Shown here: in pieces, positions 44,522 through 52,211 of the stretch
How positions within the stretch are numbered: position 1 is the stretch's first letter
Layout: each line of letters begins with the position of its first letter
Made by a program: the position numbers and the translations under genes
NCBI GenBank assembly: GCA_051747425.1
Contig: JBNJGD010000004.1
Coordinates: 62,001-126,000 of the forward strand
Direction: 5' to 3'
Source: HTCC5015 sp051747425
GTDB lineage: Bacteria; Pseudomonadota; Gammaproteobacteria; HTCC5015
DNA length: 64,000 nt
Notes under the pieces: generated by a model
What the model was told of the DNA's origin: nothing
The model's database searches: none
What the model saw: only the letters and a program-made list of their open reading frames with translations

Positions 44522-44968
44522 ATGGATAAACCATCCGCCCTTGAGCTCAGTCACCAACATCCCATCGTGGTGTTCGATGGCGTCTGCCCGTTTTGTCATT
44601 TTTGGGTGCGCTTTTTGTTCAAGCGCGATCGCGAGCAGCGCTTTCGCTTTTGCACCGCCCAGTCCCCGGTTGGTCAAAGCCTGCTCAAACACTTTGGCCA
44701 CAATCCCGACAATCTCGACAGCGTTTTGCTGATTGATCAGGCTCAATGCCACAGCAAAAGCAACGCCGTCCTGGGCATTCTCGCCCGGCTGCCACGACCC
44801 TGGCGCTGGGGACGATACTTTGCTTTTATTCCACGCTTGTTGCGTGACGCGGTCTATACTTTGGTAGCAATGCACCGCTATCGCTGGTTTGGCCGCTACG
44901 ACCACTGCCCGCTGATGAGCGAAAGCCAGAGACAACGCTTTATCGACTCCACGGAGGACACCCCATGA
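44522..44968 (+). CDS. DCC-family thiol-disulfide oxidoreductase-like protein (DUF393)
   Basis: A 148-residue protein with the family motif DGVCPFC (about 19-25), giving DxxCxxC near the N terminus, and a basic C-terminal half (MHRYRWFGRYDHCP). DUF393 proteins resemble thioredoxin-fold oxidoreductases but lack a proven partner. The ATG at 44522 begins where family similarity begins. It overlaps the small membrane protein gene by 4 bp (ATGA), so both are probably made together. Confidence 0.85.
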   Translation: MDKPSALELSHQHPIVVFDGVCPFCHFWVRFLFKRDREQRFRFCTAQSPVGQSLLKHFGHNPDNLDSVLLIDQAQCHSKSNAVLGILARLPRPWRWGRYFAFIPRLLRDAVYTLVAMHRYRWFGRYDHCPLMSESQRQRFIDSTEDTP

Positions 44969-45207
44969 ACACCGAATTCTGGATTCCCTTCCTCGGCTAC
45001 AACCTGGCTTTTAACTACGCCCTTTTACTTTTCTGGGCACTGATGATGTTATTCGCCAGCAATACCGTATACCGGCTCCACAGCCGCTGGTTTCCGATTT
45101 CCCGGGAGAACTTTAACGCCATCCACTACGCCGGCATGGCCTTCTATAAAATCCTGATCTTCGTCTTCTGCCTGATGCCCCTGCTGGCCCTTTGGCTGAT
45201 GTCTTAA
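44965..45207 (+). CDS. Small two-helix membrane protein
   Basis: An 80-residue protein with two hydrophobic segments (about 14-34 and 57-78) separated by a conserved-looking polar loop (NTVYRLHSRWFPISRENFNAIHYAGM). It may belong to DUF6868, but I could not verify this. It is coupled to the DUF393 gene by a 4-bp overlap and could anchor that protein at the membrane (inference). Confidence 0.75.
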   Translation: MNTEFWIPFLGYNLAFNYALLLFWALMMLFASNTVYRLHSRWFPISRENFNAIHYAGMAFYKILIFVFCLMPLLALWLMS

Positions 45208-45246
45208 TCTGGTGGGCGGCTTCGCCGCATTGGCTTTTGCCGAAAA

Positions 45247-45540
45247 GACACAGAGGCCACAGAGCGCACAGAGAACACAGAGAGTTTCTTGTCAGCGCGA
45301 GGCGCGCAGCGACGCGGCGATCTACCGAACGGTTTTGCAGATTGCTTCACTGCGTTCGCAATGATGGGGGCTGTCGGCGCCTGCTTGCGGGCAAATACAT
45401 TTCGAGGCTGACGCCTCGTTCGCGGGCGGGCCCGCTCCTACGCTGCCCCAGCCTGTAGAGATTCCGGATAAGCGCGGAGCACTTTCCGGAATGACAAGAA
45501 TTCCTCAGTGCTCTCTGTGATCTCTGTGCCCTCTGTGTTT
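45247..45540. repeat. Full composite repeat, order arm-D-C-B-arm
   Basis: GACACAGAG...CACAGAG arm; D module (about 45294-45365, with GCGGCGATCTACCG...GCAGATTGCTTC...CGCAATGA); C module with GCCTGCTTGCGGGC...GGCCCGCTCCTAC (about 45372-45440); B hairpin GAGATTCCGGA...TCCGGAATGAC (45458-45495); right arm CTCTGTG repeats. The copy at 48745-49016 has the same order. Confidence 0.88.
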
Positions 45541-45565
45541 TGACTACCCAGGTCCCAAAAAACGC

Positions 45566-45587
45566 GTCGGGCTAAAGCCCGACCTAC
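45566..45587. repeat. GTCGGGC hairpin repeat
   Basis: GTCGGGC-TAAA-GCCCGAC-CTAC, same family as the unit before prfA. Confidence 0.8.
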
Positions 45588-45710
45588 AGCGGCGCAGCCG
45601 GCCCACCCCGGGATTGGCCCCGTTTCACACCTATTTGGCACGCAACCACCTCTGTGGTCTCTGCTCCCGGCCCTATACTGACCTCTGGTTTACAACAACG
45701 GCTACTTACA

Positions 45711-46640
45711 ATGACCGCAAAGAAAGCTCTCGTTATCGGCTGTGGCGGCGTCGCCGGTGGTGCCTGGACCACTGCCATGCTCGCCGCCTACGCCGAGGCC
45801 ACCGGCCACGATCCGCGCACCTTCGATATCATCATGGGCACCTCCTCGGGCTCGGTGATGACCGCCCTGCTCGGCGGCGGCATCGGCGTCGATGAGTTGC
45901 TGGCCGCCCAGCGCCAGCCGGTAGTCAATCTCGCCGGTGGCGAGTGGCGCCACGGCGGTGCCGCCCCGCCCCTGCCCCGTGCACAGTGGCCCGCTGCCGG
46001 GCTGGTGAAGCTCGGCCTTCAGGGAAAGGTGTCGGCGCTCACCGCCCTGTCCGGCCTGCTGCCCCAGGGGCGCGAGGATCTGACGCCGATGATTCGCATG
46101 GTCGAGGGCGTCTGCCGGGGCAAGGACTGGGTCGACCACCCCAACGCCTGGGTGATGGCCGTGGATGCCCAAAGCGGCGAGCGCGTGGCCTTTGGCTCGG
46201 AATCGGCCCCGCCCTGCCGCATGGCCGATGCCGTGCGCGCTTCCTACGCCGTGCCCGGCTGGTGCCCCGCCGTGAATATTGGCGGGCGCGACTACATCGA
46301 CGGCGGGGTCGTCTCCCCCACCTCCGCCGACCTGTTGATCGGACGGGATGTCGAGGAAGTCATCATCGTGCCACCCATGGTCTCGCGAAAACTCGATCAC
46401 CCGCGCCACCCCTTTACCAAAGTGGAACGCCTGTTGAGAAAGACCATGACCAATCAGGTGAACCGCGAGGAACGCGCCCTGAAACGCGCCGGGATCCGGG
46501 TCGCCCGACTGGAACCCACAGTGGACGACCTGAACGCCTTTGGCTACAACATGATGGACCCGGCCCGCCGCCGGCAAGTCTTTGAAACCGCCCTCAAAAC
46601 CTCGCCCGGCGTAGTCCGGGCCGCCGGACTGGGAGCCTGA
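45711..46640 (+). CDS. Patatin-like phospholipase
   Basis: A 309-residue patatin-family acyl hydrolase. The oxyanion loop GCGGVAGG (10-17), the nucleophile motif GTSSG (43-47, Ser45) and the DGG motif with the catalytic Asp (YIDGGVVSP) are all present. Such enzymes cleave acyl chains from lipids with a Ser-Asp dyad. No signal peptide is seen, so it is cytosolic or membrane-associated. The monooxygenase starts 5 bp after its stop, so they form an operon. Confidence 0.88.
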   Translation: MTAKKALVIGCGGVAGGAWTTAMLAAYAEATGHDPRTFDIIMGTSSGSVMTALLGGGIGVDELLAAQRQPVVNLAGGEWRHGGAAPPLPRAQWPAAGLVKLGLQGKVSALTALSGLLPQGREDLTPMIRMVEGVCRGKDWVDHPNAWVMAVDAQSGERVAFGSESAPPCRMADAVRASYAVPGWCPAVNIGGRDYIDGGVVSPTSADLLIGRDVEEVIIVPPMVSRKLDHPRHPFTKVERLLRKTMTNQVNREERALKRAGIRVARLEPTVDDLNAFGYNMMDPARRRQVFETALKTSPGVVRAAGLGA

Positions 46641-46645
46641 ACAGC

Positions 46646-48112
46646 ATGGCCAAATCCGCCACCGAACTCGATGCCCTGATCATCGGCGCCGGCCCCTCCG
46701 GCATCAGCGCCCTGATCAAACTCCGGGAACAGGGCATTCTCAAGGCCCGCATCCTTGACATGAGTCGCCGCATCGGCGGCACCTGGGCCAACAACGACTA
46801 CCCCGGCCTGCGCTGCGACATCCCCAGCGAAATGTACTCCCTGGGCTACGCCCCCAACCCGAACTGGAGCCGCACCTACGCCCCCCAGGCGGAGATCCGC
46901 GAGTACCTCGAGGGCGTGGCCCGGCGCTTCCGCGTAACCAGTCAGATCCAGCTCAACACCGAAGTCACCCGCGCCGAGTGGCGGGAAAAAGAGCGCCGCT
47001 GGCACATCGACACCGCCGACGGCGAGCGCTTTGTCGCCCGCTTTTTCATCCCCGCCACCGGCTTTATCGGCGAGGCCCGCATGCCCGAATTCCCCGGGCA
47101 AAAGGACTTCAAGGGCGCCATGTTCCACTCCGGCATGTGGGATCACGAACACGACCTCAGCGGCGAGACCGTGGCCGTGATCGGCTCCGGCGCCTCGGCC
47201 ATCCAGTTCCTTCCCGCCATTCAGCCGGTGGTCAAAAAAATCATCAACTTCCAGCGCACGCCCAGCTGGGTACTGCCCAAGCCGGACTGGCCGATTCCCC
47301 GGCCCCTCAAGGGCTTTTACCAGCGCTTCCCCGGCGTCCACCGGCTGGTGCGGGAAACCGCCCTGCTCGCCGCCGAGCCCCTGCTGCCCACCTTCGAGCG
47401 CGAGCCCTTGCTGCGCTCACTGAGCCACCCCATCGGCCGCTTCAATATCCGCCGCAGCGTGGCCGACAAGGGCCTGAGAAAACAGCTCGAGCCCGACCAC
47501 ACCCTGGGCTGCAAGCGCCCCATGTTCTCCAACGACTGGTACAAGGCGTTGGACCAGGACAATGTCGAGGTAGTCTTCAAGGGCGTGGATCGCATCAGCG
47601 AACGCGGTGTGATCGACAGCGACGGCCGCGAGTACCCGGTGGACACCATCATCTACGGCACCGGTTACGCGGTCGACGACCCGGCCATCTACCAGCGCAT
47701 CCTTGGCAAGACCGGCAAAAGCCTGGCCGAGACCTGGAATGGCGAGCCCCGGGCCTACCAGGGCATGGCCATTCACGGCTTTCCCAATATGTTCATGATG
47801 CTCGGCCCCAACTCCCACAGTCTGGTGGGCTCGGTGATGTGGACCTCGGAACACCAGGCCATCTACATCGCCCAGGCCGTACGCAAAGTGCTCGACGAAA
47901 ACCGGGAAAAACTGGAAGTTAAAGAAACCGTACAAAAGCGTTTTAACGACGCCATCGAAAAGCGCCTGGACCGCATGCCCATCCACCCGGATGTCTGCAA
48001 GAGCTACTACCTGGACGCCCAGGGCCGCAACCGCTTCGTCTGGCCCGAATACGGCTTCAACATCAAAAAACGCCTCACCCGCGTCGACCTCGGCGACTAC
48101 CAGCTGTCCTGA
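46646..48112 (+). CDS. Flavin-containing monooxygenase, Baeyer-Villiger type
   Basis: A 488-residue FAD/NADPH enzyme. The FAD motif GAGPSG is at 14-19, the Baeyer-Villiger fingerprint FxGxxxHxxxWD is met exactly at 155-166, and the NADPH motif GSGASA follows at about 180-185. It would insert oxygen next to a ketone carbonyl, giving an ester or lactone, or oxidise a heteroatom. The patatin hydrolase upstream could cleave the product (inference). The patatin-monooxygenase pair is followed by repeats, not further genes. Confidence 0.9.
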   Translation: MAKSATELDALIIGAGPSGISALIKLREQGILKARILDMSRRIGGTWANNDYPGLRCDIPSEMYSLGYAPNPNWSRTYAPQAEIREYLEGVARRFRVTSQIQLNTEVTRAEWREKERRWHIDTADGERFVARFFIPATGFIGEARMPEFPGQKDFKGAMFHSGMWDHEHDLSGETVAVIGSGASAIQFLPAIQPVVKKIINFQRTPSWVLPKPDWPIPRPLKGFYQRFPGVHRLVRETALLAAEPLLPTFEREPLLRSLSHPIGRFNIRRSVADKGLRKQLEPDHTLGCKRPMFSNDWYKALDQDNVEVVFKGVDRISERGVIDSDGREYPVDTIIYGTGYAVDDPAIYQRILGKTGKSLAETWNGEPRAYQGMAIHGFPNMFMMLGPNSHSLVGSVMWTSEHQAIYIAQAVRKVLDENREKLEVKETVQKRFNDAIEKRLDRMPIHPDVCKSYYLDAQGRNRFVWPEYGFNIKKRLTRVDLGDYQLS

Positions 48113-48120
48113 TGACTTCC

Positions 48121-48337
48121 TGGCCACGGAGCCACGAAGAGCACGGAGTTTTGTAAGAGCGGCGCACCCGCCGCGACCGGATGGGCGGCTTCGCCGCATA
48201 AGCATTTGTCGAAAAGACACAGAGTACTCAGAGGGCACAGAGAACACAGAGTTTTCCTCGACTAAGTGTAGGGCGGACGCGGCGGAGCCGCTTCCGCCAA
48301 ACCAATGGCGGAGGTGCCTGCGGCACTTCCGCCCTAC
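48121..48337. repeat. CACGGAG/CACAGAG units and a GTAGGGCGG...CCGCCCTAC hairpin
   Basis: Two arm-type segments (48121-48150 and 48213-48251), a GCGGCGCACCCGCCGCG palindrome between them, and a 70-bp element with ends GTAGGGCGG/CCGCCCTAC (48268-48337) containing GCGGCGGAGCCGC fill the gap between two convergent genes. Confidence 0.8.
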
Positions 48338-48348
48338 GCAACAAAGCT

Positions 48349-48726
48349 TTAAGCCTCTGTGGCCGTTATCTGCTTCAAGGCATCCAGCACCGCCTGGCGG
48401 GTGGCTTCGGGCAGGGCCTCGGCGGCGGCGTCAAACTGTGCGGGCAAAGTGGCGGGAACCGCTGTGGATGAACGACCGGCGGTCGGGGCCTCGGGATATT
48501 TGCCGGGTTGTTCGCCGCTGTCCACGCGCCAGTGGCTGGGTTGTCCGCCCCGCTCCCGGAAAACCATGTGTTCGTTCTTGTGCCGATCATAACAAAGCTG
48601 AAACGCGCTCAAGCCCCGATCGTCTTCCCAGACAAAAAGATCCAGTGTCGTCGATTGATACCAGTGCCGAACCGAATCACCATCCGCCTGATCCCGGGTT
48701 TTAATTTTTCTCAACAAATCGGTCAT
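48349..48726 (-). CDS. Hypothetical protein
   Basis: A 125-residue soluble protein. The N-terminal half has a compact beta-rich segment (RHWYQSTTLDLFVWEDDRGLSAFQLCYD) followed by HKNEHMVF and a HWRVDSGE motif; the C terminus is an Ala/Glu-rich helix (AAEALPEATRQAVLDALKQI). I have seen similar unnamed proteins in gammaproteobacteria but can assign no family or function. Short gaps with repeats lie on both sides. Confidence 0.65.
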   Translation of the reverse strand: MTDLLRKIKTRDQADGDSVRHWYQSTTLDLFVWEDDRGLSAFQLCYDRHKNEHMVFRERGGQPSHWRVDSGEQPGKYPEAPTAGRSSTAVPATLPAQFDAAAEALPEATRQAVLDALKQITATEA

Positions 48727-48744
48727 CCTTTTTCCCGGTTTTGC

Positions 48745-49016
48745 GCCACAGAGGGCACAGACAACACAGAGGTTTCCCGGTCATCGCGAGCCGCGCAGCG
48801 GCGAGGCGATCTGCCGAGCGGTTATGCAGATTGCTTCGCCCGCAATGACGGGGGCTACAGGAGCCTGCTTGCAGGCAAACACATATTGAGGCTAACGCCT
48901 CGTTCGCGGGCAGGCCCGCTCCTACACTGCTCTGGTCTATAGAGATTCTGGATAATCGCTCCGCGCTTTCTGGAATGATACCCAAAAAACTCTGTGCCCT
49001 CTGTGGGCTCTGTGGC
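48745..49016. repeat. Full composite repeat, order arm-D-C-B-arm
   Basis: Same module order as 45247-45540: GCCACAGAG arm; D (about 48781-48852, GCGAGCCGCGCAGCGGCG...GCAGATTGCTTCGC); C (about 48858-48925, GGAGCCTGCTTGCAGGC...GCCCGCTCCTAC); B (about 48940-48978, GAGATTCTGGA...TCTGGAATGA); CTCTGTG arm. It fills the whole gap before the next gene. Confidence 0.88.
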
Positions 49017-49024
49017 TAACCCAC

Positions 49025-49240
49025 TTAATCAGACTTCATCCGCTCTTCGATGTCTTCCTCGTCGGGTTGGCGGGCTTCCATTTGCTCCCGGTATTTTTGT
49101 TGCAACTTGTCCCTGTTTTGCTGTTGTTCCTGATAACTTTGCCGCAATTTTTCCGCCGGCGTTTTTGGCTTGGGCTGTTCTTCAGACTGAGCACAGGCCA
49201 TTACGGTTAAACCGAGCAACGCAATAAAAACAAGACGCAT
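49025..49240 (-). CDS. Small Gln/Lys-rich lipoprotein
   Basis: A 71-residue protein with a signal sequence and lipobox (VMAC, Cys16). The mature part is charged and forms a predicted single helix or coiled coil rich in Gln, Lys and Glu (QEQQQNRDKLQQKYREQMEA). GGGAGA lies upstream of the ATG. Family not recognised; it may be an envelope spacer or small chaperone-like protein. It lies 20 bp downstream of the GlsB-like gene and may be co-transcribed. Confidence 0.65.
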   Translation of the reverse strand: MRLVFIALLGLTVMACAQSEEQPKPKTPAEKLRQSYQEQQQNRDKLQQKYREQMEARQPDEEDIEERMKSD

Positions 49241-49260
49241 GATGTTCTCTCCCGTTAACG

Positions 49261-49512
49261 CTAGCGTTTCTTGAACAGGCCCAGGGCAAAGAGCAGGATC
49301 CCGGCGCCGATGGTGGCCATAACAATCGAGCCGAGCAGGCCGCCGACATTCACATTAAGCAGGTCAAACACATAGCCGCCGATCACCGCGCCGATCACGC
49401 CGACCACGATATTGCCAAACAGACCAAACCCCCGGCCCTTGGACAGCTTGCCCGCCAGCCAACCGGCGATGGCGCCGACCAGTAAAAACGCCAGTAATCC
49501 CATGGGTTCCAT
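49261..49512 (-). CDS. GlsB/YeaQ/YmgE family stress-response membrane protein
   Basis: An 83-residue hydrophobic, glycine-rich protein with the transglycosylase-associated family pattern GAIAGWLAGKLSKGRGFGLFGNIVVGVIGAVIGG split across two membrane helices, then a third. Such small proteins are induced by envelope or general stress. The ATG at 49512, with GAGGAG upstream, gives the family start; an ATG eight codons earlier is unlikely. Confidence 0.85.
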   Translation of the reverse strand: MEPMGLLAFLLVGAIAGWLAGKLSKGRGFGLFGNIVVGVIGAVIGGYVFDLLNVNVGGLLGSIVMATIGAGILLFALGLFKKR

Positions 49513-49580
49513 TATCTGCTCCTCGTTAGCGATCAATGCCCCAAGTTAGCCCCTAAACCGCCGCTACGCAACGGGGTGTT

Positions 49581-49820
49581 GGCCACGGAGGCACGACGGT
49601 CGTTGCCATGGGAGTAAAGACACAGAGGCCACAGAGTGCACAGAGATCACAGAGGTGTTGTCGTGTGCCGTATAGCGGCATCCTGTCCGCCATCGGTCGG
49701 CCCGGAGACAAATGCACCAATTTCTCCTCCATGGAGATTCCGGATAAGTGCTTCGCACTTTCCGGAATGACACCCCAAAAACTCTGTGTCCTCTGTGATC
49801 TCCGTGCGCTCTGTGTTTTT
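49581..49820. repeat. CACAGAG-armed repeat with TCCGGAAT hairpin
   Basis: GACACAGAGG...CACAGAG arm (49617-49655), a TATAGCGGC...GTCGGCCC segment, B hairpin GAGATTCCGGATAAGTGC...GCACTTTCCGGAATGAC (about 49734-49772) and the CTCTGTG arm (49783-49816). The D and C modules are missing or reduced. Confidence 0.82.
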
Positions 49821-49865
49821 ATCGTCCAAGCCAAAAAGAACTCGTCGGGCTGAAACCCAACCTAC

Positions 49866-49891
49866 AAAAAAAAGCCCCGCGGGTGCGGGGC
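49866..49891 (-). terminator. Terminator of the fadI-fadJ-fadE-like operon
   Basis: GCCCCGC/GCGGGGC hairpin followed on the reverse strand by eight T residues, 16 bp beyond the acyl-CoA dehydrogenase stop. Confidence 0.93.
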
Positions 49892-49906
49892 AAATGGCTA
49901 AAGATC

Positions 49907-52198
49907 TTACGAGGCTTTTCTCAGTTTTGGCGGTGTTTCCAGGCCGCCGTCGCCGGTGGCGGTGAAGCCGGCGGGTTTGCCGTTTTCGCCGTAGTACTCG
50001 TCCTGGGTGAACACATCCACTTCAATCGCATCCAGACAGGCGGCATTGGCTTGCTGCAATTGGTCGTGCTCCTGCTGTGAGATCACGCCCTGGGCCAGGG
50101 CCTCGTCGACCATGGCCTCGACTTTACCCCGGGGCAACTGGCGCGCCTTTTGCGCCTGTTTGATTTTGAGGCGCACGGGCTCGGCCTCAGAGGTCAGGCG
50201 AAAGGCTTCGACCAAACGACCCAGACCGGTGGTCTTGTCCTGTGGAATCCACTGGCCCTGGGCCACGCGCAGGTACTGGTCGCCATAGCTCTGAATGGTG
50301 CGGGCGGCGGCGCGGCTCTGCTCGTCGCTGGGCAACTTGCCCAGGCGGTTGATGCTGAGGAAGAAGCGACCCACGGTGCGTAGCATAAAGCCCAGCAGAC
50401 CGCCGCCGAAGTTGGCGTAGATGCCCTCGTAAGCAGTCTGGGTCTGGGCCAGGGCGTACTCGCAGGCGTACTCCACCAGCGCCAGATCCTCGGGCTTGCG
50501 GCCCTCGGCCTCGTAGCGGCGCAGGGCCGAAGTCGCGGCGTACATCCAGGCCACCGCATCGGCGTAGCGACCGGTGAGGTTGCCCTTCATCTTCAGCTTG
50601 CCGCCGACGAAGAACATGGCCAGGTTGGTCATCATGCCATAGCGCGTGGCCGACCAGCTCAGGCGGCGATAGTAACCGCGGGTTTTAGGGTCGGCCTTGC
50701 GCGGCGTTTTGGTGGTGAAGAGGCCGCGGGTCAGACCGCGCAACCAGCTCATGGCGATGCCGCTGGCAAATTGCAGCATCCAGGCCGTGAGGTTTTTGCG
50801 GAAGGCGGCGGTGTCTTCCTGCTCCACGGCCTCGACCACATTGAATGCGTAGGGGTGGCAGCGGGTGGCGCCCTGACCAAAGATCATCAGTGTACGGGTC
50901 ATGATGTTGGCGCCCTCCACGGTCACGCCCACCGGGGCGCTGGTGTAGAGACGGCCCATTACATTATTGGGCCCCTGCATCACGCCAAAGCCGGCGGCCA
51001 CATCCATGGCATCGGTACCCAGCAGGCGGCCCTGCTCGGTGGAGTAGGCTTTCATAATGGCCGAGATCACCGGCGGCTGAATGCCGTTGTCCACTGCCGA
51101 GCAACCGAACACCCGGGCGGCGTCAAACATGTAAGTCAGCGCGGCAATGTGGCCCACCTTCTGCTCCACACCCTCCATCTGGCCGACGGGGATGCCGAAC
51201 TGGCGGCGCACCATGGAATAGGCGCCGGCGACCATGGCCGAGTGGCGCATGCCGCAAATACCGGTGGCCGGCAGGGACACCATGCGCCCGCCCGCCAGGG
51301 ATTCCATCAACATCTTCCAGCCCTGACCGGCATACTCAAGACCGCCGAGCACATCGGTGGCCGGAATCACCACATCGCGACCGACGATGGGGCCGTTGGG
51401 GAAGGCGTCACCAATGGGTTCGTGGTGATCGCCGATGTGCAGTCCGTCCAGACCCTTCTCCAACAGGACCACGGTAATGCCCGCGTCCTCACCCTTGCCC
51501 AGCAGGTTCTCCGGGTCGTGCAGGCGCACGGCTAGGGAGATCAGGTTGGCGATGGGCGCCAGGGTAATGTAGCGCTTGCGGAAGTTGAGGCGGAATTTGA
51601 TCTCGCCGTCGCTGTCCCTGAACACCACGCCCTCGGCCTTGATCGAGGCCGCGTCGGAACCGGCGGTGGGTTCGGTCAGACCAAAGCAGGGAATGTATTC
51701 GCCGTTGGCCAGTTTGGGCAGATAGTGCTGCTTCTGCTCGGCGGTGCCGTAGTGGCCCAGCAGCTCGGCGGCGCCGAGAGAGTTGGGAATCACAATCAGC
51801 GCCGAGATCAGGCCCGAGGCCGGCGTGACCTTGGCCATCACACAGGACTTGGCCAGCGTGGACAGCGGCGTGCCGCCGTACTCTTTGGCGATCTGGAAAC
51901 CGAAGAAACCGTTTTTGGCCATGAAGTCCATGACTTCATCGGGCAGTTTGCGCGTGCGGTTGATCTGGTAGTGATCGACCATGTTCAACAGCTCTTCCAC
52001 CGGGCCGTCGAGATAGGCCTGTTCCTCGGCGGAGAGCTGGTCGTAGTTTTCGGCCAGAATGGCGTCGAAGTCGACCTTGCCGCCAAAGAATTGGCCATCG
52101 ATCCAGACATCGCCGGCCTCCAGGGCCTGGCGCTCGGTGTCGGAAATTTGCGGCAACACCTTGTTGTCGCGCATCCAGTTCATCATCAGTTTAAACAT
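49907..52198 (-). CDS. Acyl-CoA dehydrogenase, FadE-like (with DUF1974-type C-terminal part)
   Basis: A 763-residue flavoprotein that makes the trans-2 double bond of acyl-CoA, the first step of beta-oxidation. The dehydrogenase core covers about 80-470 (GFFGFQIAKEYGG, CFGLTEPTAGSDAAS), and the long C-terminal region (about 490-760) is the DUF1974 part found in FadE. The start at 52198 lies 13 bp after fadJ. It is the last gene of the fad operon, ending at a strong terminator. Confidence 0.9.
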   Translation of the reverse strand: MFKLMMNWMRDNKVLPQISDTERQALEAGDVWIDGQFFGGKVDFDAILAENYDQLSAEEQAYLDGPVEELLNMVDHYQINRTRKLPDEVMDFMAKNGFFGFQIAKEYGGTPLSTLAKSCVMAKVTPASGLISALIVIPNSLGAAELLGHYGTAEQKQHYLPKLANGEYIPCFGLTEPTAGSDAASIKAEGVVFRDSDGEIKFRLNFRKRYITLAPIANLISLAVRLHDPENLLGKGEDAGITVVLLEKGLDGLHIGDHHEPIGDAFPNGPIVGRDVVIPATDVLGGLEYAGQGWKMLMESLAGGRMVSLPATGICGMRHSAMVAGAYSMVRRQFGIPVGQMEGVEQKVGHIAALTYMFDAARVFGCSAVDNGIQPPVISAIMKAYSTEQGRLLGTDAMDVAAGFGVMQGPNNVMGRLYTSAPVGVTVEGANIMTRTLMIFGQGATRCHPYAFNVVEAVEQEDTAAFRKNLTAWMLQFASGIAMSWLRGLTRGLFTTKTPRKADPKTRGYYRRLSWSATRYGMMTNLAMFFVGGKLKMKGNLTGRYADAVAWMYAATSALRRYEAEGRKPEDLALVEYACEYALAQTQTAYEGIYANFGGGLLGFMLRTVGRFFLSINRLGKLPSDEQSRAAARTIQSYGDQYLRVAQGQWIPQDKTTGLGRLVEAFRLTSEAEPVRLKIKQAQKARQLPRGKVEAMVDEALAQGVISQQEHDQLQQANAACLDAIEVDVFTQDEYYGENGKPAGFTATGDGGLETPPKLRKAS

Positions 52199-52211
52199 GT
52201 TTTTCTCCCCT

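Larger units (their letters stand above)
45208..45710. other. Gene-free gap filled by repeats
   Basis: No gene is supported in these 503 bp. They hold the composite repeat at 45247-45540, a GTCGGGC hairpin and about 100 bp before the patatin gene that should contain its promoter; no clear promoter was recognised. Confidence 0.8.
49513..49906. other. Gap with repeats and a terminator
   Basis: No gene is supported. The gap holds the promoter side of the GlsB-like gene, the repeat at 49581-49820, a GTCGGGC-type unit (49843-49865) and the terminator of the fad operon. Confidence 0.8.

Noticed and set aside
45192..45458. An 88-codon frame in the repeat region after the small membrane protein gene
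   Set aside because: It is made almost wholly of repeat modules and overlaps the preceding gene; no support for translation.
45247..45540. Regularly spaced CACAGAG units as a CRISPR array
   Set aside because: The units are 7 bp, spaced by 2 to 4 bp and found as inverted arms; there are no uniform spacers and no cas genes.
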